Part shown: piece by piece, positions 32,896-44,721 of the stretch
How the letters are laid out: the number at the start of each line of letters is the position of its first letter
Numbering within the stretch: the stretch's first letter is position 1
Program-made: the position numbers and the translations under genes
DNA from: Channallabes apus
Taxonomy: Eukaryota > Chordata > Actinopteri > Siluriformes > Clariidae
Length of the DNA: 64,000 nt
Assembly: GCA_030522415.1 (NCBI GenBank)
Contig: CM060121.1
Span: 4,993,976 to 5,057,975, forward strand
Reading direction: 5' to 3'
The notes under the pieces: model-generated
Databases searched by the model: none
What the model saw: only the letters and a program-made list of their open reading frames with translations
Told to the model about the DNA's origin: nothing

Positions 32896-34720
32896 CAGGT
32901 TCAAGCTTACGGACATGTTGCTATGACAGCAAATGCGAGAAGCGCATCAGAGAACGAAATAATCCAAGATCAGGACAAATCCACAACAATCAAATCCAGC
33001 TAACTGAGTTACAGAAGCAGAGGAGGTCAGGGACTGTCCATAAGAATCTGGAAAAAATGTGTAGACAAAGATCCTATTTGACAGATTGTTATCAGTATGT
33101 AGACTTAAATGGTGATTATTCTGCATGTTCTCTAGTGGAGTTTGGCGTTCCGCAGGGTTCAGTTTTAGGCTCACTGCTTTTTTCCCTTTACATGCTTCCT
33201 CTGGGCAACATAATCCGTAAGCATGGTATTAGTTTTCATTGTTATGCTGACGACACACAGTTATATGTCTCAGCAAAACCTGATAAGAAAAAACAGCTTA
33301 CTAAAGTTGAGCAATGTGTGCAGGACATAAAAAATTGGATGCTAATTAACTTCCTTCTGCTTAATCCGGATAAGACAGAAGTTCTAGTCATAGGACCGCA
33401 TACAGCTAGGAGTAAAATTTTAGATCACACCGTAACTTTAGATGGCCTTTCTGTTCCATCAAGTGCAACAGTAAAAGACCTCGGCGTGATTATAGATTCC
33501 AGCCTTTCATTTGAAGCTCATGTAGATAATATCACCAGGATAGCATTCTTTCACCTCAGAAATATTGCCAAGATAAGAAATATATTGTCGCTAAACGATG
33601 CAGAAAAACTAGTTCATGCTTTTATCACTTCTAGGTTGGACTATTGTAATGCCTTACTGTCTGGTTGTTCAGCTAGATGCATAAACAACCTTCAGTTAGT
33701 CCAGAATGCAGCAGTGAGAGTCCTCACTAGAACCAGAAGATACAAGCACATCACCCCTATCTTATCTTCACTGCATTGGCTCCCTGTGAAATTTCGCATT
33801 GATTTTAAAATACTACTCTTGACATATAAAGCATTACATGGTCTCGCGCCGCAGTATCTGAGCGAACTGCTAGTGTCTTACGATCCGCCACGCCTACTTC
33901 GATCAAAGGATGCAGGCTGCTTGTCAGTACCACGTATTATGAAAACTACAGCTGGGGGCAGAGCTTTTTCTTACAAAGCCCCAAAATTATGGAATAGTCT
34001 TCCAAATAGTGTTCGGGACTCAGACACAGTCTCAGTGTTTAAGTCTAGGCTAAAAACCTATTTATTTAGCCAAGCATTTTTATAAATAGATTTGCCTTAG
34101 GTAAAGGAGCAGATCTGGGGGACTCATAGACGTAGAGTATTATGGTGAACTGGTATGTTTAGATGCTGTCTTCCTCACTCTCATTTGATCACTCAGGTTT
34201 GTTGACGGTGAGGTGATTGTTTGCTTTACATCTCAGGGAGCCCTCATGTTTATGTTTCCTTCTGGCTCTCCCTTTTAGTTATGCTGACTCCTGCCGGAGT
34301 CTCTGCGTGCACTCTACAGTAAATATACATTCACATTATACATTATGTGACTGTGACCATACCTAACTGCTATCTCTCCTCTTCTTGTCTTTCTCTCCCT
34401 CTTTCTCTTCCCTCTCTCCCCCTGTCTCCCCCTTTCACTCTTTCTCTCTCTCTGTCGAGCTACACATGTCGTCCCTGAGCTGCCAGTGATCCAGACTCCC
34501 TCTGCCCTCCGGACCTGTCTGATCCATCCTGGTGCCCCGCTTCTGGTTGGAGATCTCGTCACATGGATGCCCCGTGTGTCTCTTTGAGATGCGTCTGGTG
34601 TCTGGGGATGTTTCTCTCTACCTAGAAGACGGTTCTGGCCTCGACTGGTGTTGGCAGATGTTTCTCTGCAGGCGTTGAAACAGTACATGTCCTCGGTGTG
34701 ATGGGTCCTGAAGAACAGCA
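32896..34720 (+). mobile_element. L2-like LINE, 5' truncated
   Basis: The element starts inside the RT, abutting the truncated DIRS copy. It has a long RT frame and a 3' UTR to about 34720 (TCAGGGAGCCCTCATG block, then a TCTC-rich stretch at 34370-34460). Its RT matches the minus-strand fragment at 750-1300. Confidence 0.8.
33057..34085 (+). pseudogene. L2-like LINE reverse transcriptase C-terminal part, open
   Basis: There are 342 open codons ending at a natural stop. The order is [33 protein letters not shown] (catalytic pair), [42 protein letters not shown], then the L2-type tail [27 protein letters not shown] and [12 protein letters not shown]. The first catalytic block and the endonuclease are absent through 5' truncation, the usual fate of LINE copies. 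The ATG at 33057 is internal, not a real start. The lack of stops suggests a fairly young insertion. Confidence 0.85.
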
Positions 34721-34723
34721 GTT

Positions 34724-35065
34724 TACATTTACATTTAGGCATTTGGCAGACGCTCTTATCCAGAGCGACTTACAAAAAGTGCTTTAAAGTTAACATCACT
34801 GGATACATACTTACACTGGGTTAACTAGGTTTATAACTAAGTGCCATTAGTCGAACACAACTGGGAAGAGAGTTTTTTTTTTTTTTTTTGCGGGGGGGTT
34901 AGTCCAAGTACTGGAGAAACAGATGCGTCTTGAGTCGTCGTTTAAAGATAGTCAAAGTCTCTGCTGTACGGACATCTAGAGGAAGTTCGTTCCACCACCT
35001 ACTGTAGGTGCCAGAACAGAAAAGAGCCTGGATGAATGTCGCCCTCTTTCTCTGGTATATTGTTC
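34724..35065 (+). mobile_element. Interspersed repeat, longer copy of the 10551 family
   Basis: It starts TTACATTTACATTTAGGCATTT, with the same GCAGACGCTCTTATCC and AACTAAGTGCCATTAGTC blocks. It continues past the point where the 10.5-kb copy ends (CAGATGCGTCTTGAGTCGTC, GAAGTTCGTTCCACCAC). Confidence 0.7.
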
Positions 35066-36179
35066 TATATTAAATTAGATTTTCAGTAATAAAGATCTTT
35101 ATTGTTCAGCACAATATAAATTATATGGTAATATAAATTCTGTATAATTTAGACACTGATACAAATAAAAGGAACTTTTGCAGTAACCAATTAGGAAACA
35201 GAAAGCTACAGCTGAACACAGGTAAACAGGTGAACACAGTTTCAACACGAAGTCCAAGGAGCAGTGACTTTCTATAGCCTTTGTGTTAGTACATCATCTA
35301 TTGTTTAAACCCCTTCCTTGGCTCTTACCTGAGTCCCTGCTTCACTTGGGAAAGCGAGTGCAGTGTGTAGGTTGTTCAACTCAATAGCTGCATCCGTTAT
35401 TGAAGTCTGAAGAAAGCTCATCATCACCGGCATCATCAAATTATAGAAACTAGTAATATACTAACAAAAGGAAAAAAATGCAGTTAACTACAAGTATGAT
35501 GTTAGCTTACTTAAGGAAAAAGAGACATTGCTCTTTCGTGGAGTTTAAATAGATGTAGGGTGCACTGGTTCACTGTCGTTTTAAACACACTACTGAAATG
35601 GATGTTCCTTCCAAGCTTCTACTCAAAGCTGTATACTAGTGAGTGGTCAGAAACATATGCAATGGGTAAACCTTTCTAAAAAATCTACCCAAGTTGTCAG
35701 AACAAGTTGCACAGACATGGCCATAGAACTGACACTGGCAGAGATTCATATACTTTGTTCCAGACTGTGGTCTTTTAAAATGCATTTTTTAACCACTGCA
35801 TGTAGATTTTACTCTTCATTTTTTTATTCTTGGTTTCAAATACCAAATTATTAATTTTTTCATTGGTCAAGCCAAAATGGCAATATACAGTATGTAAGTG
35901 CCATATCGCACTTTTTATGAATTTGTTGTTGTGTTTATTTTATTTTATTTTATTTGCTGTTATTTCATTTGTTCTACCTTGTTCTATTCATTAGTAAAGC
36001 ATTAAGCATTAAGTTTGTTACATAAGCCATAAGCTTTATATATTTCTTAGTTATGCATCATAAGTTGACAATCGTAAGTTGGTCTGTGATGTCATTCTAC
36101 TATTACATGCATTTGTGTGACTGTCATATGCTAGAAAGCTCAGTATAGATTTGGAAGGCTACGGAAACACAAGCTTTAG
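35066..36179. other. Stretch without a gene
   Basis: AT-rich sequence with no recognised coding region. At about 36000-36540 the pattern (TTGTTACATAAGCC, TATATATTTC, later AATAAACGAC) could be a degenerate LTR, but no partner LTR was found. Confidence 0.4.
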
Positions 36180-36420
36180 ACCGTCAGCTAGTGAGAGCTC
36201 CCGGTAAGCTTGAAATGCTAAATACAGCAACGAGGTTGTTGTAACCGTCAGCTAGTGAGAGCTCCCAGTAAGCTAGAAATGTAAAATACAGCAACGAGGT
36301 TGTTGTAACCGTAAGCTAACGTAAGCTGGGAATGTAAGAAACAACAAGAGTGTTGTTAGATACCCAAGCCAAGATTGTAATCTACAAGATACAGCAAACA
36401 GGTTGTTGTAAAACTCAGAG
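36180..36420. repeat. Imperfect tandem repeat of about 66 bp
   Basis: Two good copies of CCGTCAGCTAGTGAGAGCTC...CAGCAACGAGGTTGTTGTAA (36181 and 36247) are followed by a third decayed copy and echoes of CAGCAA..GGTTGTTGTA to about 36410. Confidence 0.7.
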
Positions 36421-36747
36421 ATTTACAAGATGCAGCAACTGGTGTCTGTAATAACAGTGGATTTACTCAAGACGACTGTATGAAGTGTTGATTCTTTGAT
36501 GCTGACAAATAAACGACAAAAGACAAAGAGATCGGACTTCTGTCATGTGAGTGAAACTTTAAGACATTAGCTACGAGTCAAAACTGGTGAAATAAGCCAA
36601 CCGCATCTACACAGTACATAAGCAGAAAAAAATAAGTTGGCACAAAGCACAGACTGCAACCCCCAAAATATTTCTCCAGACTTATTAAATCAAGAATCTT
36701 AATTGATTTTAATTTCTACAAGAATATGAAGGACATAAATATGTTTA

Positions 36748-37121
36748 GTAGGCGGCACGGTAGTGTAGTGGTTAGCACTGTTGCCTTGCACCTCCAGGGT
36801 CTGGGTTTGATTCCCCGGCCAGGCTCGATTCCCGTCTCTGTGTGCATGGAGTTTGCATGTTCTCCCCGTGCTTGGTGGGTTTCCTCCGGGTACTCCGGTT
36901 TCCTCCCACAGTCCAAAGATATGCAGGTTAGGCTAATTGCCGTTCCTAAATTGCCCGTAGTGTGTGATTGGGTGTGTGAGTGTGTGTATGTGTGTGTGCC
37001 CTGCGATGGATTGGCACACTGTCCAGGGTGTACCCGGCCTAGTGCCTGAAGTCTCCTGGGATAGGCTACAGGTCCCCCTGCGACCCTGAACACAGGATTA
37101 AGCGGTATAGAAAATGAATGA
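36748..37121 (+). mobile_element. tRNA-derived SINE-like repeat, copy D (best preserved)
   Basis: The head GGCGGCACGGTAGTGTAGTG has an A-box-like GTGGTTAGCACTG and a B-box-like GGTTTGATTCC. The tail ends AGCGGTATAGAAAATGAATG. An exact 13-bp direct repeat ATAAATATGTTTA flanks it (36735-36747, 37122-37134), as LINE-driven insertion gives. The stretch 37135-37850 holds a TC microsatellite and no gene. Confidence 0.88.
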
Positions 37122-37858
37122 ATAAATATGTTTAAAACTTGTGAGGAGATTCTGTGCTCTGTAGAAGAAGAAGAAATCATCTTTGCACCAAACTTAAACT
37201 GAAAAAGCACAATAACTATATATGTTTAAGAAAAAAAAAAACAATAATGTCTTAAAATATGCTTTATATATTTATTTATTCATTTCATTTTAATAAAATT
37301 TATCAACTCAATTTTATACAACAAAATTTGTAAAATAAAGGAATGTAAAATGTCAAAATGTCTCTCTCTCTCTCTCTCTCTAGTCCCTCTTCTGTGTACA
37401 ATTTTCAAACCAGGCAATGATTATCTTATCTCTTAATCATGGTTAAGGATTACAGTGTGTGTTTGTAGAGCAAACAAACCCGAGCTATTTAGTTATTGTC
37501 CTTGGCAACTATGACAAAATAAGATCAGCAATAATCAGCAATGCCAATCAGACCATCCCTGCACTGCACTGGGAGACTCTGACCATGTCATGGTACTATA
37601 GATGTGATTCTTGCATAGAGGGAGCAGTTAAAGCTGAACATTAAATATGTTGACCAGTAAAGCCTTGCAGAACCTTTGTGAGTACTTGGACTAGTTTGAC
37701 TGTTACTGTATGTATCAGGTTTGCTATCAATATTCTGAATCTTCTGAGTCTACAGAGGCTGACATCCAGATTCTGTAAGAACTATTACACAGAACATGTG
37801 ACTCTGATTTGAATATTTAAGATGTATTTAAAATAAATGAAGCAGTAAGTGTAAGTGG

Positions 37859-37896
37859 AGTTTTTGTACAGCACTTCAGCTGTTTGTGTCAGTGTG
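37859..37896 (-). promoter_or_regulatory. V-type recombination signal (RSS) of VH-a
   Basis: On the minus strand the heptamer CACACTG (37890-37896) is followed by a 22-bp spacer and the nonamer ACAAAAACT (37859-37867). The heptamer departs from CACAGTG at one position, which may lower its use. Confidence 0.85.
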
Positions 37897-38205
37897 GGCT
37901 TCGAGCACAGTAATACACAGCTGTGTCTTCAGACTTCAGGCTGGTCATGTGCAGATACACCTGCTTCTTGCTGTTGTCTCTGGAGATGGTGAATCTTCCC
38001 TCAACAGACTGAGAGTAGTATTTATTGCTACCACTCGGAGCAGTAATGTGTGAGATCCACTCGAGGCCTTTTCCTTGAGCCTGTCTAATCCAAGATACAT
38101 ACGCATCACCATCACTAATCCCAGAATAGCTACAGGTGAGTTGATGAGATCCTCCAGGTTTAATGACCGCTGGCTCAGACTCGGTTAATGTCTGACATCC
38201 ACAAC
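37897..38205 (-). CDS. IGHV segment VH-a, V exon
   Basis: This is the V exon of an immunoglobulin heavy-chain variable segment. It starts after an AG acceptor (38206-38207) and reads [18 protein letters not shown], then FR1 Cys in [11 protein letters not shown]2 [16 protein letters not shown]3 [18 protein letters not shown], and [11 protein letters not shown] before the RSS. All key residues (Cys, Trp, Arg/Asp, Cys) are kept and there is no stop. It joins in frame to the leader at 38292-38343 (phase 1). It belongs to a different VH family from the segments at 44.7 and 62.9 kb and lacks their extra CDR cysteines. It looks usable in V(D)J joining. Assignment to IgH, not a T-cell receptor, rests on the FR2/FR3 style and the CAR ending. 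Confidence 0.9.
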
Positions 38206-38291
38206 CTGTCAAACATATTTAATCAATTTATAGTCAAACATGATTACACAATTTATATTAGTGATGTCTCCTTAAATATGCTGTTACTCAC

Positions 38292-38343
38292 AGGTTATGG
38301 TAATTAATATCAAAATAAAACAGTAAATAACTTGTGGATGCAT
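38292..38343 (-). CDS. VH-a leader exon
   Basis: ATG at 38343 opens a hydrophobic signal peptide (MHPQVIYCFILILITIT), and the exon ends at a GTGAGT donor (38286-38291). The 86-bp intron is typical for VH genes. Confidence 0.85.
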
Positions 38344-38423
38344 GGTTGTTACTGAAAAACCAACCAACTTATGTAGAAATAATGCAGCTTGAGTCTGTAC
38401 AGTACTTATATAAAGAGAGTCTA

Positions 38424-38431
38424 ATTTGCAT
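38424..38431 (-). promoter_or_regulatory. VH-a octamer promoter element
   Basis: ATGCAAAT on the minus strand lies 80 bp upstream of the leader ATG, with a TATATAA box between them (38406-38416). Octamer plus TATA is the standard VH promoter and binds Oct factors in B cells. From 38432 to 39729 there are AAT/CAT microsatellites (38665-38725) and AT-rich DNA without a gene. Confidence 0.85.
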
Positions 38432-38666
38432 GGCCAGCCCCTATAGTAATTAAATACCACAGTAGAGACTGGCCCAGTTTGATCTCAGATTGACAAGAAA
38501 AATGCAGAAACCGGCCACATAAAAACCATCAAAACATGAATTAATTTATTAAATAATATCCTCAGTGGAAAACATATAAAGGAGTCTAAGATACCATGTG
38601 TTAACACAAGTAAAAATACACAAATGTTTTTTTTAACATTTTTACGAGTTTAATCAGGTTATTATT

Positions 38667-38702
<36 letters not shown>

Positions 38703-39729
38703 CATCATCATCATCATCATCATCGTTGTACATGAAAGTAACCTTTTTAATTCTCATGATTTATAAATTGTATTCACTTGAGACATGGTTGGTAATTTTT
38801 AGCAAACATTATTGTGAATACTCATCTTTGTATTGATTTACTGCAAATATCAACTTCTATCATCCATCCATCCATCCATACTGTCTCAGGAAACCTATGC
38901 ACAGAACCAGGTACATGCTGGATGGGGTGCCGACCTATTACACACATACAGTATACACACACAAAGATAACACCACAGGCATTTGGATACAGCAGTCAGC
39001 CTACACTGCATGTATTTTCTAATTTCAGAAAATGTTTCCTTTAATTTTTTAAAGGAACTTTTATTACTTGATGAATCATATACTATTATTAGTAAACACA
39101 AATTAAAACACTAAGTTTAGCATAATACAGTATATTATGCTTCAGAATATTGGGATCATGGCACAATGTTCTTACACTTTTTCCTACATGATCATACTGT
39201 ATGATAGGTGATTATAATAGGTTTATGATGTGCAGCAGTTTTGTAGCATCACTGGTTTACACTGCATGCTATTTAAAACAATTACTAGCTAAACTGATTT
39301 TTTTAATGCAAGATAGACAGAGGATATTTTAGATAGAAATGAAATAAAGTGATTGGATAAATGTTTAGTCTATGACGCACACCTTAATAATTGTCAAATA
39401 AAAAGTAAGACTTCACCAGGAATTTGGATTTCACAAGATTTTCATACTGTAATTTCAACATGATGTTCACTAAAATGTTTCAGGCAAAACAAACTGCTTA
39501 TCCCAGGCAATAGTCCACTTGTTACATCAAAAGTGTTGTCCTGTACCCCTTAGAAAAACTGCCAACAATCATTAAATTATACAAACTTTGATCCACTTTT
39601 ATTTAAAGAAATCTGGAAAAACCAAAGATACTGTAAGATCAGCCTCAACTGGAACCATGATGCTAGCTTATTTACAGTTGCAATTGATTTTGCTTAGCCA
39701 GTTCATGTGATTTCATATGTCTCGACAGG

Positions 39730-40006
39730 CTTTGACTGTGGCATCCAGTGTCTGGAAATAACTTATACTGTAGCACCTACTGTTCAAATCTGACATGCTA
39801 GCAGTGGATTCGATTTATTTGCAGCAGTGGATGCATAGGGTTCACAGATTCACTAAAAAACAGGTTCAGCATCACTTGGGTCACCTCTACTGTAGCAAAA
39901 CATTGTTTCTCCATGGTCAGAATGTGCAGATGGAAGACATGGTATTGTATTACTGATTAAAATAACTTAACACAGTAATATATTGTGGACTGCCTATACA
40001 AAAACC
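39730..40006 (+). pseudogene. VH pseudogene on the plus strand with RSS
   Basis: This is the only VH relic seen on the plus strand. Pieces read CLEITYTVAPTV (FR1), then RFICSSGCIGFTDSLKNRFS (CDR2-FR3), then GQNVQMEDMVLYY followed by a stop where Cys should be. The region from late FR1 through FR2 is reduced and frames shift. A heptamer CACAGTA (39971) and a perfect nonamer ACAAAAACC (39998-40006) follow, 20 bp apart instead of 23. Non-functional. Confidence 0.72.
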
Positions 40007-40172
40007 CTAGCATATTACTGTCATCTCTGGAGATGCTGAAGTGTCCATTAACTGCATTGGAGAAATACAGTACTTGTGAAAACCTACCCCTGACATAGTT
40101 GAACAATAACAAATCTCAGTGCTTTTCCAGAAGCCTGTCTGATGCAAGCCATTTATAGTAGTGCATCACAGT
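40007..40172 (-). pseudogene. VH pseudogene fragment, tail to tail with the plus-strand relic
   Basis: The minus-strand reading is ACIRQASGKALRFV (FR2 with the Trp position replaced) and, after a frame change, VNGHFSISRDDSNML (FR3). It stops abruptly near 40007, where the nonamer of the plus-strand relic begins. The J-side end is missing. Confidence 0.68.
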
Positions 40173-40232
40173 GTTAATCTGCACATAACACATAAAGGAG
40201 CATGCAATTTAATGATCAATGATAATCACTGG

Positions 40233-40305
40233 GGTTAGCACTGTCACCTTGCACCTCCAGATTCCCGCCTTGGGGTCTATGTGCGTAGAGTTTGCATGTC
40301 CTCAT
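40233..40305 (+). mobile_element. SINE-like fragment
   Basis: A 70-bp scrap: GGTTAGCACTGTCACCTTGC, then GTAGAGTTTGCATGTCCTC. It is truncated on both sides. Confidence 0.65.
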
Positions 40306-40379
40306 CTTTCATTTATTAAATACGATTGAGGTGATGGTGACCCATTGCAGTCTGTGAGAAGAAAGAAGCTCTGGTGGTT

Positions 40380-41115
40380 CTACGCCTTCATTTGAGTCCA
40401 GCTGTGTTTGTTTATACTGATTGGACTTGATTAGGAATGCCACACACCTGTCTATATAAGACCTTACAGCCCACAATGCATGTCAGAGCAAATGAGAATC
40501 ATGAGGACAAAGGAACTGCCTATAGAGCTCAGAGACAGAATTATGACAAGGCACAGATCTGGCCAAGGTTACAAAACAATTTCTGCTGCACTTAAGGTTC
40601 CTAAGAGCACAGTGGCCTCCATAATCCTTAAATGAAAGACGTTTGGGACGGCCCCCTTCCTAGAGCTGGCCGTCTGGTCAAACTGAGCTATCAGGGGAGA
40701 AGAGCCTTGGTGAGAGAGGTAAAGAAGAACTCAAAGATCACTGTGGCTGAGCTCCAGAGATGCAGTCGGGAGATCGGAGAAAGTTGTAGAAAGTTGACCA
40801 TCACTGCAGCCCTCCACCAGTCGGGGCTTTATGTCAGATTGAAGCATGGTGGTGGCAGCATCATGCTGTGGGGGTGTTTTTCAGCTGCAGGAACACGACT
40901 GGTTGCAATTGAGGAAAAAATAAATGCGGCCAAGTAAAGGGATATCCTGTACGAAAACCTCCAGAGTTCTCAGGACCTCAGACTGGGCCGAAGGTTTACC
41001 TTCCAACTAGACAATGACCCTAAGCACACAGCTAAAATAACTAAGGAGTGGCTTCACAACAACTCTGTGACTGTTATTGAAAGGCCCAGCCAGAGCCCTG
41101 ACTTAATAAAAATAT
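40380..41115 (+). pseudogene. Tc1 transposase relic
   Basis: The plus-strand reading is RTKELPIELRDRIMTRHRSG, GYKTISAALKVPKSTVASI (helix-turn-helix) and, in other frames, HGGGSIMLWGCF and [12 protein letters not shown]. Several stops and frame changes occur, and it breaks off after ALT near 41110. No inverted ends were found. From 41116 to 41620 the sequence is AT-rich and empty. Confidence 0.75.
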
Positions 41116-41761
41116 AATATTTCTCATTTGTGTTTCATGCATCTCATTTATATCTGGCTTTAATCTCATTATGGTCTTATGGATCATTTGCATAAGCATA
41201 CTGTATAAGCATATTGTAAAAAAAATAAAAAATAAATATATAAAGAAATGGATATATTTAATCAAATGCAATATATTATGAAGTATAATATTACATATAA
41301 AATTACATACATTAAGATATAAATTTAAATATATTTTTCAATATATGAAAAGTGGCAATTCCTTATGTATTTTTCAATATATTGTAATATATTTTCTTTG
41401 TGTAAGGGACATCATTTCCAAACGAGAAGGTCTTCCCGTGTGTATCATAAGCACTCTCAAGAACTCCTATTTCATTGACCCCCTCTAAAGCCCTGCAGGG
41501 CTCTTAAACCATTCCAACATCCAAGACATATTTAATATAATGAATAAATAAGCTCAGAATACTCTCTCATAGGTTTACCAGCAGAACGTTCTACTTATGA
41601 TGTGAATATTAAATGGCAAATTGTCAATATTTTAAGCACTGTTGAACTGCTTTTAATTTTTAAGGAAAATACTTGTGCATTTTCTCATTTCAGAAATAAT
41701 TTCCTTTAAAAGCAAGTTTCAAGTGTTTAACTTTACTAGAAGTTAGCTGCTACTCTCTATA

Positions 41762-44384
41762 CAGTGGTTACCTAATCGGGGCGTTGGTTTTACCGTCGCG
41801 GCGCTCGGCGGCAGCATTTGGGTTTGTGCGTTTGCTGGCTTTTACCACTGAGTGGCGCTATATAACTACAGACTGACGCCTCATGCCTTAGTTCATTCTG
41901 TGCAGGATTAATGAGATGCGCTCCTTTAGAACTGCACGTAGTAGCAGATAAAATCAAGTGAAACAGTGTAGTTAAATGAATTCATAATCACAGTACTAAA
42001 ATTACAGTACAAATGTAGAATTCAAATTAAAATTAATCTTATTAGGATCAAATTTAAGCACAATAAATGTTAACACAGTGAGCCATTAGATTTTATCATG
42101 TGTAATTAGAAAAGCTAAACGTGTAGGGTTTTGTGTCATCTTATTTCTTGTGTTCTTTAAATTTATAGTAGATTTATTAACTGAAATAAATGACCATAAA
42201 ATTAAAACATTGTCAGGGCGTTCTACTGCGTCAGCAGATGTCGGTCATTCAGCCCTGCTTGTGTTTTTGCATTATTATAAGAATGAAATGCAGTAGGCTG
42301 TTATGATCTGTAACGGGTTCGACCCATGTTGCACGGGCGGCACCATAAATCATGGACACAAGGCGAGGTCTTATGGGAAAAGGGTAATTTATTTAGGTAA
42401 AATGGGGAAGGAAAGAGTTTAAGGCAGGAGAATGGAAAGAAAGTCCCTGGGGCACGTCACATCGCTCTACTCACATGCCACACTCCTATTCTCGACCACA
42501 CCACATAGTCCCGGACCTCGGACTAAACTTGCTTTTATAATGTGGAGCAATCCCGAGATCATATTAAAGTTAATTATCGCCAGCCGGCACAAACAGGCGG
42601 CTCCGTCACTTTGCCGCCTATTCAGGGAGCCTATGCAGTGAGCGAGTAGTGATAGTTGATTTGGGCGCACACCCATCACAGGCGCACACCGTAGCAGATC
42701 ACAATAATTTTCTTTAATAGTAAATAATGATCCCCATTGCGCTGTACCACCGCTGGCAAAACCTTATGAAATACAAGTTAAACATTAAACGAATTTTCAA
42801 AACTTTATGCGTGCGGTTAAGCGCTGATTCTACGTATTAAAGTAAAGAGGAGGATCACAGTGCTCCACATTCCGGAGCCCAAACCCCATTTAAATTAAAT
42901 TAACAAATATTATAAGTAAATAACAATAGCCCATGTTTAGAAAAGCATTTTATTTTGATTATAAAAAATAATCCTGCATCTGTTTTAGGTGTTCCAGCTG
43001 CCACTGTTCTTATGGCTCTGTCAGAGTAAATCATTCAGTAACAGTAAATTTCCACGTAAAACAGGTGTATGAATAAATTGATATGATGAGCTATTGATCA
43101 GTGACTTATGTTAACGACTCAGTTCAGATGTAAGTAAATGGAAAGAAAGTAAATGGCTGCGCTGTTTGGGGGAGGGCCGTGTTAATGATTTGGTCTGCTG
43201 TGTGCGTGCGAGAGAGAGAGAGGTGTCAGTGAAACAGAGGCTCAGCTGAAAAAGGATCCATTCCAAGGATTAAAAAAAAGGTAATGTCAACTTTAGAATC
43301 TAGAATCCAGAAGATTAAAATTACACAAATGTAAATCACTGAAAGTCTCCAGAAGAGCCTCAGATTCAAGAGGTTTTTAAAGTGGGGAGAGGTGCATTTC
43401 AGTTTCTCTGAATGTATAGGTGAGAACAGCTGATTCACACCTGGGGAGGGTGAATAATTTGCATTTGAATGTTGTAAAGCACACACAGTGACACTAAAAG
43501 AACAACAACCTAGCATTAATAGGAATAAGCGGGTCTGATTATACTGCACAAATATTATTTAGCACAACCAAATTCCTCCGCGCTTGGGAAAACTTTATGC
43601 GTGCGGTCGAGTGCTGATTAGACTATAGGAAATTAAAGAGGAGGATTTTTATTTAGACTATAAAAAAAATAACCTGCGTCTATTTTTCTGCGTGCCAGCT
43701 GCCACTTTTTAGTTAGAAGTTTTCAATACAAATCTTATAATGCCCACATGACATGACGGAATTAGGCACGGCTGGTGAGCTAGCATTGCTGATCCCGGGT
43801 TTGCACCTCGCGCTATAAAATACTTAGGGTTTATTGGGTTACAGTGGATTTTACTACAATAACGAAAAAACGTGTGATTTTGTAAATGTTTGAAAGCAAA
43901 TAAGGTGCGCTGTTCTGTATTGTTTTTGGTGAACTTGAGCGCTGGTTTAGCGCTAATTTAGACTACGTAGTAAATTAAAGAGGGGGATCATGATGCCGAA
44001 TCGAAGTCCTGAGCCAAAACCTCATTTAAACTAATTTAGCAAATATTATAAGCAAAAAAACAATAGCCCACGTTTAGAAAACGTTTATAAATTCTTTCCC
44101 ACATGAGTTGGCCCGGTGTTATGCGCAGAGCGCCGGGAGATTTCCTGAAGCTCTGAAATCGCTGGGGTATTTTTTCTAAATAGACGCTATCTTTAATAAC
44201 TGATGGAGGTTTTGAGCTGCATACACACGCATTCCTGCCTAAACAACTCTTAAAACTACACCTGTGACACAATAACAGTAATATTTCGAAAAATTTTGCA
44301 GGCTGCCATTTGGAGAAATGGCCGCTGTCGTCTTTACGCGCGGTGAGCGCGACGGTAATAACCAGTCCGATTGGGTAACCACTG
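41762..44384. mobile_element. Non-autonomous TIR element (2.6 kb) with TA target duplication
   Basis: The left end CAGTGGTTACCTAATCGG is mirrored at the right end (CCGATTGGGTAACCACTG). Imperfect similarity extends about 45 bp inward (GGTTTTACCGTCGCG). TA flanks both sides (41760-41761, 44385-44386). The paralogous site near 62320 has only CTCTATAGGTTC, i.e. it is empty. No transposase or other convincing frame lies inside. The interior has three diverged copies of a block starting near 42796, 43583 and 43935. Superfamily uncertain; TA fits Tc1/mariner or a related group. Confidence 0.82.
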
Positions 44385-44683
44385 TAGGTGCAAAAACACA
44401 TTTACACTTTGTTTCTCTTGTGTTTATTTAGTACTGAGCTGAATATGTGTAGTTTCCATTACTGATACCAACATTCACATCCACAACTCCAATTCTACAA
44501 ACTTAATGGATTTATAGTTTATTCAAATGTACAACAAATAACTTCATCTTGACGCTAAAGGTGAAACATTATGTTAATGTTTTATAATATTTGAAATACA
44601 GAGTGGTCTTAGCCCTGCTAGTTCATTTACACCAGGTTTCCCCAGGGAAACGTGTCCTGCAGAGAGATGTAAATGAACAGGGG

Positions 44684-44721
44684 TGTTTTTGTACAGGGCT
44701 GAGGGAGTTTGTAGTGCTGTG
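44684..44721 (-). promoter_or_regulatory. RSS of VH-b
   Basis: Heptamer CACAGCA (44715-44721), 22-bp spacer, nonamer ACAAAAACA (44684-44692), read on the minus strand. Confidence 0.88.

Noticed and set aside
34314..34742. 142-codon minus-strand frame rich in Arg/Glu
   Set aside because: It covers the TC-rich 3' UTR of the L2 LINE; it is compositional.
37361..37382. CRISPR-like or satellite array
   Set aside because: It is a plain TC microsatellite. No spaced direct repeats of CRISPR type occur anywhere in the window.
39971..39995. IYYC string on the minus strand as the end of the minus VH relic
   Set aside because: The same bases form the heptamer and spacer of the plus-strand relic, and the preceding residues do not fit FR3, so I treat it as coincidence.
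28000..41000. tRNA genes
   Set aside because: The A- and B-box matches belong to SINE heads; no complete cloverleaf with an anticodon arm was found.
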